A stretch of DNA of 14,278 bases from Candidatus Saccharibacteria bacterium UBA5152 (GCA_002413755.1 DHXQ01000036.1:71964-86241); one strand, 5' to 3'; positions 1-6,905 are shown, counted from the stretch's first letter. A program made the numbers and translations. The notes: generated by a model from the letters alone, not told the origin.

Positions 1-231
1 AGTATTCTCATAGGGCTTAGTATGCCTGACGTTTCTTAAAGAATACTTAAGACTCATCGTGGTCTCGCGTGGCTTGCTTGGCGAAGTGCGGCGCAGCCGC
101 TATGCAGCCCGTCCCTTTTTGCCGTTTCCCATATGTAACCGGAAGTTCACATTAAAACAGAGAACATGAAGTAACTTTCTGGTTACATATGGGATTTGAG
201 AAAAAGACATACTCGAATGGACTTACAGGAT
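1..231. other. Gene-free left flank
   Basis: I find no convincing coding frame or RNA gene in this stretch. It contains an 8-bp inverted repeat, AGTATTCT at 1-8 and AGAATACT at 40-47, which may be cut by the window edge. It also has a GC-rich 5-bp hairpin at 88-100 followed 14 nt later by a T5 run at 116-120, and the long inverted repeat at 127-194 listed separately. It lies downstream of the GAF-like gene on the minus strand. Confidence 0.6.
127..194. repeat. Long imperfect inverted repeat / stem-loop
   Basis: The outer arms are a perfect 14-bp inverted repeat, TCCCATATGTAACC at 127-140 and GGTTACATATGGGA at 181-194. Complementarity continues inwards with gaps (GGAAGTT against AACTTTCT, then TTCACATT against AACATGAA), leaving a loop of about nine bases near 154-162. 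Neither strand has a T-run after it, so it is not a standard intrinsic terminator. It starts 38 nt past the stop codon of the GAF-like gene. It could be a 3' mRNA stabiliser, a dispersed palindromic repeat or a recombination site; the window has no second copy to decide. Confidence 0.7.
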
Positions 232-789
232 CTAGTGGTCGAGAGACTCAGCGACCAACGCGGTGTAGTGACGCATAAATGCCAGCTGTTCCTGGTCGAC
301 ACGCTCGGGAAACTGATAGAAGTTATACATCACCACGCCCCGAACCGCTGAGTCGTATGGATAAACTGCGGTGTACGCAATGCCGCTATTGGCTTGGTTC
401 AGCCGGGCAACTTCCGGGCCTGATTGTTTGCGGCTGAGTGTCCCCCAATCGGCGGTTGTCTGCGGGTTACCGCTTTGGATAGTTTGGACGATCGTATTGT
501 CGGTATCGCTGTCCAGGCTGAGAAAAAAGCTTTTTGGCTTGAAGTGATAATTTTCAACGGATAATTCGTATTCTTCGGTGCCCGAGACGGCCATCAGTCG
601 GATAGTGCGTGACTTCTCGTCGACGATATATAAGCAAATAAACCCCAGATACAACTTGACGCCATCAATCTTATTGCTGAATGGAGCATTCACGATTGCC
701 GCATGCAGGCGCGGGCCACTGAGCTTGTCGAGCTGGAACTCCAATCCCTTGTAGTCGATGTCATCATCCTGCGACTTCAGGTCATCCAT
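232..789 (-). CDS. Stand-alone GAF-like domain protein
   Basis: This 185-aa soluble protein has the layout of a single GAF sensory fold. It has a hydrophobic strand pair at about 46-70 (LGFICLYIVDEKSRTIRLMA), a central segment with IQSGNPQTTADW at about 104-115, and a C-terminal VRGVVMYNF strand followed by a helix (FMRHYTALVAESL). No kinase, cyclase or output domain is attached, so any signalling role would need a partner. No ligand-binding cysteine or histidine is obvious. The ATG at 787-789 follows an extended -10 (TGA-TATACT) by 7 nt and has no Shine-Dalgarno sequence, which suggests a leaderless message. It lies 35 nt downstream of the esterase gene on the same strand. The GAF assignment is by pattern only. 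Confidence 0.6.
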   Translation of the reverse strand: MDDLKSQDDDIDYKGLEFQLDKLSGPRLHAAIVNAPFSNKIDGVKLYLGFICLYIVDEKSRTIRLMAVSGTEEYELSVENYHFKPKSFFLSLDSDTDNTIVQTIQSGNPQTTADWGTLSRKQSGPEVARLNQANSGIAYTAVYPYDSAVRGVVMYNFYQFPERVDQEQLAFMRHYTALVAESLDH

Positions 790-824
790 ACTTTGTAGTA
801 TATCAAGTTAAAGTCATTAATCGT

Positions 825-3026
825 CTAGCCGGCTAAGACAGAGAAGTTGTCGATGTGTATGCCAGTTGTTTCCGTCGGCACGACACCGGTGCTGGTGAAG
901 TTGATGCTGGCCAAGCCAGTGCTGGTGATTGCCGAATCGGTCACCGAAGTCTGGGTGACGGAGTCGATGGCCCAGCCGATGGAGGTGCCGGACATCGTCA
1001 ATTTGGCATGGTGTGTTTCGCCAGCGGATACGGCCGTGCCCGGTGTGAAAGTCGCCAGGACGGTGCCGGCACCAGCAATAACCTTGAGTAGCTGCCAGGC
1101 GCCTGCGCTAACAAGGTAGCGGACCGTGTAACAGGTCTGGGTGCTGCTGCTGGCGGCATTGGTCCGACCATTGATCCAGGTACTGGAGCTCACCAGTACT
1201 GATGCAAAATAGAAGTCCGCTTCAACGCTGTAGTCAGCCGTTGCGGGTACGGCCGAATAGATATTGGCGCTGGCACTGACTGAGTTATTACGGATTCGAC
1301 CGGCAGCGGTAATAATAGTGCTAGCCGACGGCGTGGAGGTTTGGAAGGCAATGGTGCCGCCGCTGTCCGGTGTGTGTGAGGTTAATAGCGTGCCGGCGGT
1401 ATCGGTGTAGGTATCGGTAATTGGCAACGTTGTCCCTGCTGTGGCCGTCGTAGCCGCTGCGGTGGCGCTGGCCGTGCCGGAGCCGCCACCGTTACGGCCG
1501 GTCACCCGAAACGTATACGATGTGTTGACCGTCAACCCGGACACGGTTGCAGTCGCGCCCAGCGCTGTACCAAATGTATTCCACGAGCCGGCACCGGCCC
1601 GGTATTCAACCAAGTAGTTAGAAGCACCAGCCAACAGCGTCCAACTCAAACCGACGGTCGTCGAGGCAATAGTACCGACCGTCAGGCCGGTGACCTGCGC
1701 CGGTACAGACGGTGCGGCCGGAGTATTGGTGCCGGCAGGCGTGTTGGTCTTGGCGGCAATAAAGGCATCGAAGTATGATTTGCCGAAAACCCGTTGCCCG
1801 GCCGCCGAATAGTGCAGCGAACCATTGGTCGGGTCGGTCATGCCGGCTCCCGGTCCCCAGGCGAAGCCGGTGTAAGCCTTGCGGCCGGGAGTCGCCTGAT
1901 GGATGGTGTCTATATTGGTATAAGTGCTGCCGAGAGCCAGCGCCTCTGGTGTCATCCGGCCGAGTACAAATGGCAAATTAGGCAACGAAAACCGGGTGCG
2001 GAAGCCGTCGATCAAGGCTTCCAGGTCAGTGCGGTAAGTTGTGCTGGAGGTGCCGTTACCGGCATCTTGCTCGCCCTGATGCCACAGAATGCCCACCAGG
2101 CGGCTATTTGGTGCGGCCGCCAGGGCAGCCTGACAGGAAGCAATGGCTCGTTCATACAAGTTATTGGAGGTCGGCGAAGTGCCAATTTTCCAGGATAGCG
2201 AGCCGCCGTGCGAGTCGTTGCCTTCAAAGCCGGTGCCGCCGTAGGCCGCATTGACCAATAGAACTTTGCGGTTTGACGGAATAATTCCCTGATACCAGCG
2301 AGCAAAGGGCCCGGCCGGGCTCATACCCGGTACCGAGGAAACAGCGGCCACGATGTCGGCAGCGTAGTTCATCAGTGGTTCGACAGACTGCGAGATAACA
2401 TTGGCGTAGGTGCCGGCCGTACCGAAGATGTAGATGCGTGGATCAACCGGGTCGTAATGCACCAGATCGTAGCCAACGCCCCGGCCACTCATGTTTGACT
2501 GGCCAGCACATAGGATGACGTCGAAGCCGCTATCGGTGACATTGGTTGGTTTGAGGACATTGCCGCCGGATGTCACCAGTTCGATGGCGCTATCAAACGG
2601 ATCGGTCGCCGAGCTGACTGGCGAAGCGGCCCAGCTGGCAGCAGTTGGGCTGGTGGCAGTCATCACTTGTCCACTAGATGGCGTGCCAGTGACGTCGATT
2701 CCATTCACCTTGGTCACCAGCGGAGCGGTGGCAGTTCCGCCCAAGTCGCCGGCCAGCTGAATCAGGCCGGGAGTGCTGATAGTGGCGCCACTTGACCCGG
2801 CAGGCACACTCCAGACACCATCGCCGCGCAAAAAATTAGAGGTCGAGCCAGTGCCGGCACCCAGGTTGGTGACCGGAACTTTGCCGCCACTCAGGGGTGC
2901 GACAGTGCCATCGGTCCGGATTTTGAGTGAGCCATCAGCGTTGTGCTCGGCTTCTAGAAAACTATTGAGGATTTGACCCCAGGTATTATCATCTTGACCA
3001 GGTACAGGTAACCTCGGAGTCGACAT
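825..3026 (-). CDS. Modular SGNH/sialate-O-acetylesterase-like protein with tail-fibre-like N-terminus
   Basis: This 733-aa multidomain protein has no signal peptide. Residues 1-40 carry the PRLPVPGQDDNTWG / HNADGSLK motif seen in Saccharibacteria and actinophage-type proteins. Residues 60-115 resemble phage tail-fibre linkers (NFLRGDGVW; GDLGGTATAPLVTKVNG). Residues 165-425 match the SASA/SGNH carbohydrate esterase fold: GQSNMSG with nucleophile Ser177, WHQGEQD near 315-321, and a C-terminal SLHYSAAG with the likely catalytic His405. A fibronectin type III domain spans about 442-530 and a Thr/Ser-rich beta-sandwich, probably carbohydrate-binding, about 536-733. Its role is probably deacetylating or binding glycans on a host or neighbouring cell, which is inference. 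The ATG at 3024-3026 is preferred over the TTG just upstream. A weak -10 (TAGCGT, 3035-3040) lies 8 nt before it. How it leaves the cell is unclear. Confidence 0.8.
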   Translation of the reverse strand: MSTPRLPVPGQDDNTWGQILNSFLEAEHNADGSLKIRTDGTVAPLSGGKVPVTNLGAGTGSTSNFLRGDGVWSVPAGSSGATISTPGLIQLAGDLGGTATAPLVTKVNGIDVTGTPSSGQVMTATSPTAASWAASPVSSATDPFDSAIELVTSGGNVLKPTNVTDSGFDVILCAGQSNMSGRGVGYDLVHYDPVDPRIYIFGTAGTYANVISQSVEPLMNYAADIVAAVSSVPGMSPAGPFARWYQGIIPSNRKVLLVNAAYGGTGFEGNDSHGGSLSWKIGTSPTSNNLYERAIASCQAALAAAPNSRLVGILWHQGEQDAGNGTSSTTYRTDLEALIDGFRTRFSLPNLPFVLGRMTPEALALGSTYTNIDTIHQATPGRKAYTGFAWGPGAGMTDPTNGSLHYSAAGQRVFGKSYFDAFIAAKTNTPAGTNTPAAPSVPAQVTGLTVGTIASTTVGLSWTLLAGASNYLVEYRAGAGSWNTFGTALGATATVSGLTVNTSYTFRVTGRNGGGSGTASATAAATTATAGTTLPITDTYTDTAGTLLTSHTPDSGGTIAFQTSTPSASTIITAAGRIRNNSVSASANIYSAVPATADYSVEADFYFASVLVSSSTWINGRTNAASSSTQTCYTVRYLVSAGAWQLLKVIAGAGTVLATFTPGTAVSAGETHHAKLTMSGTSIGWAIDSVTQTSVTDSAITSTGLASINFTSTGVVPTETTGIHIDNFSVLAG

Positions 3027-3108
3027 CAATGCTTACGCTAAAACTCTCATACCCCCATGATACCAGAGGCTGTCGCGTATCTGGCTACATAACCTTGAGC
3101 TTAATTCA

Positions 3109-3644
3109 CTACATTTCGAGTTCGAGGCAGCTGCCTTTGTCGACGTGATGGTTCCAGGCTTCCTGGTTCGAGATGTTAGTAATCAGGCCGTAGGCGGCGT
3201 TTATCAGATCGCGTGAAGTGACTACCAGCACCGTATCATAAGGCTTCATCTTGAGGTCAGCGATAAAGCTAGCAACTCGTATTTTGATATCTTCGACTGA
3301 CTCGCCATCATCAAAGCGTTGATTCCAGCGGTCAGGCACAGCATCAAGAGCGGCAAAGTAATCAATCGCTATTTGTTTTCGTAACCGGTGCGAATGTCGT
3401 TCAGCCGAGGATCGACCTCGATAGGCGCGTTATGGAACTTGTTAATCATGTCGGCTGTTTGCCGGGTGCGCGGCAACTCGGAAATATATATCTGGCCAAT
3501 CGGGGTGCCGCGGAGCTTCTCGGCCAGTGCCTCGACTTGCCGTACCCCAGTTTCGGTGAGGTGGACGTCAACGCTGGGGTCAGAATTGTTGAGGCCGAGT
3601 TCGTTGTAATTGGTTTGACCGTGGCGGACCAGCAGGAGTTTCAT
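3109..3644 (-). pseudogene. Histidine phosphatase family protein, frameshifted
   Basis: Two adjacent reading frames make one phosphoglycerate-mutase-like phosphatase. The first (3369-3644, 91 aa) holds the N-terminal catalytic motif LLVRHGQTNYN (Arg7, His8, Gly9) and SELPRTRQTA, then hits TAG right after GYENK. The second (to stop at 3109) resumes in the -1 frame as KQIAIDYFAALDAVPDRW and continues to GSCLELEM. Adding one A to the A4 run at 3376-3379 would join them (GYE-K-Q-I-A). The usual second catalytic His, normally in a THG-type motif, appears to be replaced in VVTSRDLI, so activity is doubtful even if the frame is repaired. A perfect TATAAT (3653-3658) sits 8 nt before the ATG. It may be a true pseudogene, a phase-variable locus or a sequencing error. 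Confidence 0.8.
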
Positions 3645-3652
3645 TGGTAGAT

Positions 3653-3658
3653 ATTATA
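3653..3658 (-). promoter_or_regulatory. Consensus -10 box (TATAAT) of the frameshifted phosphatase gene
   Basis: A perfect TATAAT on the minus strand ends 8 nt before the ATG at 3644, inside the 16-nt gap after the glycosyltransferase-like gene. No good -35 hexamer is visible 16-18 nt upstream. The spacing predicts transcription starting at or next to the start codon. Confidence 0.5.
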
Positions 3659-3660
3659 CG

Positions 3661-4350
3661 CTAGAGCAAGTCGTCGGCCTGCATCGCCGCCAGCTTGGAC
3701 CGCATCATTGGCAGACGCATCTCGTCCGGCATAGCAGCGTAATTTATTATCGGGGTATCAGGCGTGCTGTACATCGGAGCGGCCGGCTTCCACTCCACCG
3801 GAAGCCGGCCGATGCCGGCACAGAGATCTGAGGGCGCAGTTGGTTCAGGTACAAAATCACCGTCGGCAATGTTGCCCGCGTCAACTCCAAGTACTTCGTA
3901 CATAGCCTGGCGCACGGTTCGCCCTCCCAACGTTTTCCTGCCAACCTCCTGGATACGATGCAGCAGCCGGCCGGATCTGCCGTCCTGCCGCAAAATCCAA
4001 ACTTCGGGATGAATCGCAAAAGAAGGGCTATCTGTATTCTGTTCCCATATCAATCCCTGATAATCTCTATCCCCCAGTTCGTCGGCAATATCCCGATCGA
4101 ATCGTACGATCATTTGGCCGGGGTCAATCCAGGTGACCGAATTGGTGCCAGGGTCATTCATGAGTTCTCTTACTAAACCAATTTTAATCCAGGGATCGGC
4201 CTGCTGGCTCGGGCCCTCGAGCCTACCATTAATAGATGCGACCTGGAGATCGTAATTATGGCGCTCAGCGTATCTGGCCAAAGTCGGCTCGGTACACTCG
4301 GTGACCGCTTCCATACCAGGCCACTGCACACTCAGTAACACATTTGTCAT
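3661..4350 (-). CDS. GT34-like glycosyltransferase paralogue with degenerate active site
   Basis: This 229-aa protein aligns along its whole length with the intact glycosyltransferase at 10886-11587. Shared blocks include the N-terminal ECTEPTLARYAE, VRFDRDIADEL, GLIWEQ, the AMYEVLG helix and the C-terminal RLPMMRSKLAAMQADDLL. The catalytic motifs seen in that paralogue are changed here. The metal-binding FDAD is IDPG (Asp76-Pro77-Gly78), INGGVW is IHPEVW, WADQEAM is RTVRQAM, and IHYAG is INYAA. It therefore probably does not bind a metal-nucleotide-sugar in the normal way. It could be a pseudoenzyme, a regulatory partner of the active copy, or a gene in decay; the reading frame itself is undamaged. 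A clear promoter lies directly upstream (listed separately) and the next gene starts 16 nt downstream. It is predicted cytosolic, with no membrane segment. Confidence 0.75.
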   Translation of the reverse strand: MTNVLLSVQWPGMEAVTECTEPTLARYAERHNYDLQVASINGRLEGPSQQADPWIKIGLVRELMNDPGTNSVTWIDPGQMIVRFDRDIADELGDRDYQGLIWEQNTDSPSFAIHPEVWILRQDGRSGRLLHRIQEVGRKTLGGRTVRQAMYEVLGVDAGNIADGDFVPEPTAPSDLCAGIGRLPVEWKPAAPMYSTPDTPIINYAAMPDEMRLPMMRSKLAAMQADDLL

Positions 4351-4357
4351 GCACTGT

Positions 4358-4385
4358 ATATTACCATTAATATGTCAGGATTCAA
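4358..4385 (-). promoter_or_regulatory. Promoter of the degenerate glycosyltransferase gene
   Basis: On the minus strand TTGAAT (4380-4385) is followed by a 16-nt spacer and TAATAT (4358-4363). The ATG at 4350 comes 7 nt after the -10, so the start site would coincide with the start codon. The -35 overlaps the last codons and stop of the preceding 33-codon gene. Confidence 0.6.
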
Positions 4386-4476
4386 GCTTTAGCGCAATGC
4401 CAGGGCTATAGACCACGTAAGATCCCTCGGGCAAACCGAGCTCTTTCACTTTAGCGATTACTTCTGCGCCTGTCAT
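4375..4476 (-). CDS. 33-aa protein, translationally coupled
   Basis: This short frame is MTGAEVIAKVKELGLP, then EGSYVVYSPGIALKLES and TGA. Its ATG overlaps the stop of the gene before it by four bases (ATGA), the classic arrangement for translational coupling and the main reason to accept it. The sequence looks like a helix (EVIAKVKEL) followed by a beta strand (SYVVYS). This is loosely like the start of small nucleotidyltransferase-type proteins (LP-x-GSYVVFGS), which would make it a truncated remnant; that comparison is from memory and weak. The promoter of the next gene overlaps its 3' end. I cannot assign a function. Confidence 0.55.
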   Translation of the reverse strand: MTGAEVIAKVKELGLPEGSYVVYSPGIALKLES

Positions 4477-4760
4477 AGCAGATCAACGATGTGGACTTTC
4501 GGGAAAGGCCACGCATCCTTGACCCAATCAGCTACAAAGGCTCGCAGTTCAGGATGAAAGCCGTCATCATATGCCGCTTGGCTCACCCAATAGCTGACGA
4601 CAGCCTCTGCATCAGGCGGCATTCCCAACTTATCACTTTCATCAAATGGGTGATTTGGAGGGAAGACATAGACCGATCCGGCATAAATCTTTTCATCATG
4701 GGTCAGTTTACCCGGTTCGGATAATTCCCGGCCACGGCCTCGGTCATGCACGTTGTCCAA
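4473..4760 (-). CDS. Small hypothetical protein in the dehydrogenase operon
   Basis: This protein of up to 95 aa has no recognised family. It is acidic and aromatic (GSVYVFPPNHPFDESDKLG, AVVSYWVSQAAYDDG, FVADWVKDAWPFPKVHIVDLL), and its composition looks coding. It has no ATG. The candidate starts are TTG at 4760 and GTG at 4751, both inside the 3' end of the dehydrogenase gene, giving an overlap of about 49-58 nt in another frame. Its TGA stop overlaps the next ATG by four bases, so it belongs to the middle of a three-gene transcript. A start after the overlap would need CTG. The 5' end is uncertain and the existence of the gene is likely. Confidence 0.6.
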   Translation of the reverse strand: MDNVHDRGRGRELSEPGKLTHDEKIYAGSVYVFPPNHPFDESDKLGMPPDAEAVVSYWVSQAAYDDGFHPELRAFVADWVKDAWPFPKVHIVDLL

Positions 4761-5641
4761 GCCTGCATACAGTTATTCATGGCGCCCTCGGTGACCCAGG
4801 CATAGGCTGGTCCGGCCCAGACATTACCTTGGTGCTTATTGAAGCTGGCAGGTTCGTCTTCGTAACCAAATCCGAACAGCTTACTGTCGTTGACCATGTC
4901 GATGGCGAGTTGCTCGTTGAACAGCTCACGGACCACGGTGATGAGCATGGCCGAGGGCTTCATGGAGGCTAGCAGCTCATCTGTTATCACGGTCTTGGTG
5001 TCGTCGTTAACGGCCAGTGCTGGCAGGATGACATCTGATTCGGCAAACAGTTCAGACAACTCCTTATATTGATACTCAGTGTCTTTTGGTGAGCGGGACC
5101 AATACGTGACGTTGATACCTAGCCCTGCACAGCGCCTGGCGATGCCGGCACCGATGTTGCCAAGTCCGACAATGCCGACGGTTTTGCCGTGCAATTCTAC
5201 GCCTCGGTATTTCATAAAATCTTTGTCAAAATCCAGCGGGAAGCCGTCTTTGATAAGCCGCGGTATTTGCCGGGCGACGTTGAATAGCATCATCATGGCG
5301 GCCTCGGCGACGGCATCGGTTGAGTAGTTGCGAACATTGCAGACCGGTATTTGTTTGCTGCTCGCCAAAGTAGTATCGATCCACGAGAACGAAGTCACAC
5401 AGGTCAGGATGGCTTTGAGGCTTGGAATGTCCTTGTAGTCATCCATCGACAACTTCCAGCCAACGTAATCGGGATTAATGCAAAGGATGCGCGCGTCATC
5501 ACCTTCGAACAGTGCCTGGCAATCGCTGAGCGGTGCAATTTCCTTAGTGACAATCGACTCAATGCCGGCATCTTGAAGTTTCTTGAGCAGATCGTCGCTT
5601 ACCAGTTCATCCCACAGCGGATCAAATATAAATGCTTTCAT
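4703..5641 (-). CDS. D-2-hydroxyacid dehydrogenase-like NAD-binding protein
   Basis: This 312-aa protein has the usual family length and layout. An N-terminal substrate-type domain is followed by the NAD-binding Rossmann motif VGIVGLGNIG (GxGxxG at 159-164), and the dimer/substrate segment NYSTDAVAEAAMMMLFNVAR (105-124) precedes it. The catalytic Arg is probably Arg238 in TVVRELFNEQLA, and the acidic residues lie in GYEDEP (Glu261/Glu263). The family's catalytic histidine, normally in a TPH motif, is not present: the matching stretch reads VWAGPAYAWVTEGA (274-287). Activity may be lost or the substrate changed, and the usual lactate/glycerate-type reaction should not be assumed. The extended -10 TGC-TAAGAT (5648-5653) ends 6 nt before the ATG, and the leader also reads GGAG. 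The gene heads a three-gene operon. Confidence 0.8.
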   Translation of the reverse strand: MKAFIFDPLWDELVSDDLLKKLQDAGIESIVTKEIAPLSDCQALFEGDDARILCINPDYVGWKLSMDDYKDIPSLKAILTCVTSFSWIDTTLASSKQIPVCNVRNYSTDAVAEAAMMMLFNVARQIPRLIKDGFPLDFDKDFMKYRGVELHGKTVGIVGLGNIGAGIARRCAGLGINVTYWSRSPKDTEYQYKELSELFAESDVILPALAVNDDTKTVITDELLASMKPSAMLITVVRELFNEQLAIDMVNDSKLFGFGYEDEPASFNKHQGNVWAGPAYAWVTEGAMNNCMQAWTTCMTEAVAGNYPNRVN

Positions 5642-5651
5642 GGCTCCATCT

Positions 5652-5681
5652 TAGCAAATAATGGCAGGACTGGTAGCAAAT
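5652..5681. repeat. Direct repeat TAGCAAAT x2 in a divergent intergenic region
   Basis: TAGCAAAT occurs at 5652-5659 and again at 5674-5681, 22 bp apart start to start, about two helical turns. Both copies lie in the 83-bp region between the dehydrogenase and the small phage-type gene. The first overlaps the -10 of the dehydrogenase promoter. This would suit binding of a dimeric regulator to one DNA face, but no cognate regulator is identified. Confidence 0.4.
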
Positions 5682-5724
5682 CGCATAATCAGCTACTATC
5701 AAGACAAACCATAAGGAGCATGTC

Positions 5725-6054
5725 TTGAACATCATTGTACATATCTGGCACTGGCTGCTAACAGTCACCGGCACGGCCATACCGGACGGCGGTAGCAATT
5801 GGTATAACTTTTGGTCGGGCTTCGGCAGCGACTTCGGCGAAGTGGCGATTCTGGGTTCGCTAGTCGCACTGTATAAGCATCATAACTGCAGCGTCAAAGG
5901 CTGTCCGCGGATCGGCCGCCACGCTGTCGCCGGCACACCATACCTGACCTGCCACCGGCACGCCACGCTCGCCGTACACAAACAGCTGCACGATGACCAC
6001 AAGCGCAAGTTCCCTGACCAGCACGAGTTGTTGAATCAGGACGAGCCAGCATAA
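5725..6054 (+). CDS. Small phage-type protein with Cys/His cluster
   Basis: This 109-aa protein resembles small proteins known from actinobacteriophages and Saccharibacteria. Their core reads WYNFWSGFGSDFGEVAILG, followed by an HNCSVKGC...GRHAVAGTPYLTCHRHA segment. Residues 38-50 are hydrophobic, possibly a membrane-associated helix. Cys55, Cys60, His66, Cys76 and His79 form a plausible zinc-binding cluster. Function is unknown. The start is TTG at 5725: the only nearby ATG (5720) hits a stop after two codons, and AAGGAG (5713-5718) sits six bases before the TTG. Its TAA shares one base with the ATG of the transporter gene (TAATG), so the two are translated as a coupled pair. Confidence 0.75.
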   Translation: MNIIVHIWHWLLTVTGTAIPDGGSNWYNFWSGFGSDFGEVAILGSLVALYKHHNCSVKGCPRIGRHAVAGTPYLTCHRHATLAVHKQLHDDHKRKFPDQHELLNQDEPA

Positions 6055-6905
6055 TGTCCTGGCAACTCTTAACCGCGATCAGCGTCCTCAGCCTGTCAAT
6101 TTCGGTGATCCTGCAGCGGACGCTGCTCTTCAAGACCAAGCTCGACCCCTACGCCTACGCCGTGGTTTTCCAAGGCACCGTCGGTGTGCTGCTGATGCTA
6201 TTTGTGCTGTTGTATGGTTTCAAATTGCCCGGTATCGGTGCAGTGATGGTGCCGGCCGTCATCTCAGTTATTTTCTTCGGTGTCGGACATATTATCTATG
6301 CCAAAACCCTGCAGCGCGTCGAAGCCTCAGCCTTCTCGGTGTTATTCGCCACCCAGGCGGTCTGGATCATGCTGCTGGGGATATTCCTGTTCAACGAAAG
6401 CCTGACCGTGTTGCAAGTCGTCGGCAGCCTGTTGATCTTCGCCGCAGTATTACTACTGGTCAAGAACTTCCGCCAAGTCTTCAAAGACCGCGGCACCCTG
6501 CTCGGCCTACTGACCGGCCTGATGTTCGGTATCGCCATCACCGCCTGGTCATACGTCGGCCGCCACACCGACGGCCTGTCGTGGGCAGCAATCAGCTTCG
6601 TCGGCACCGCGCTAGTCGCATTTTTGGTACGCCCCAGCACCCGGCACAAGCTCGGCTCAATCGTCGAACGCAAACTGATGCCCAAGCTGATCCTGATGGC
6701 CATCTTCTACGCCATCGGCAGCGTCGCCATGCTCTTCGCCTACAAACACGGCACCTTCGCCGTCGTCTCGCCGCTGCGGCAGACCAGCATCATCGTGACT
6801 ACCCTGCTAGCGCTGGCAATTTTGCCCCGTGAGCGGAATCGGATCGGACGGAAGTTATTGGCGGCAGGGGTGTGTTTGGTCGGGGTTTTGTTGGTGGTAA
6901 TCTAG
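6054..6905 (+). CDS. EamA/DMT-superfamily transporter
   Basis: This 283-aa very hydrophobic protein is built as two EamA repeats (about 1-136 and 147-283), each with roughly five membrane helices, the standard ten-helix drug/metabolite transporter layout. Typical family stretches are GHIIYAKTLQRVEASAFSVL, FLFNESLTVLQVVGSLLIF in repeat one, and AVVSPLRQTSIIVTTLLALA with the closing AAGVCLVGVLLVVI helix in repeat two. It would export or import small metabolites across the cytoplasmic membrane; the substrate cannot be read from the sequence. The ATG overlaps the preceding stop by one base, so expression depends on the upstream gene. Its 3' end is only 9 nt from the stop of the convergent HEPN-like gene. 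Confidence 0.9.
   Translation: MSWQLLTAISVLSLSISVILQRTLLFKTKLDPYAYAVVFQGTVGVLLMLFVLLYGFKLPGIGAVMVPAVISVIFFGVGHIIYAKTLQRVEASAFSVLFATQAVWIMLLGIFLFNESLTVLQVVGSLLIFAAVLLLVKNFRQVFKDRGTLLGLLTGLMFGIAITAWSYVGRHTDGLSWAAISFVGTALVAFLVRPSTRHKLGSIVERKLMPKLILMAIFYAIGSVAMLFAYKHGTFAVVSPLRQTSIIVTTLLALAILPRERNRIGRKLLAAGVCLVGVLLVVI

Noticed and set aside
88..120. Possible intrinsic terminator (GCGGC-GCA-GCCGC and a later T5 run)
   Set aside because: The stem is only 5 bp and the T-run starts about 16 nt after it, too far for an intrinsic terminator.
127..194. Integron attC site
   Set aside because: The arms contain GTTACAT and ATGTAAC, which do not fit the GTTRRRY/RYYYAAC core, and no integrase is present.
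847..1119. Plus-strand frames over the esterase gene
   Set aside because: The sequences are low-complexity Val/Pro/Ala-rich and antisense to well-defined protein domains.
3368..3382. Programmed -1 frameshift in the histidine phosphatase
   Set aside because: The local sequence (GAA AAC AAA TAG) is not a canonical X-XXY-YYZ slippery heptamer and no downstream structure is evident; a lost A in the A-run is simpler.
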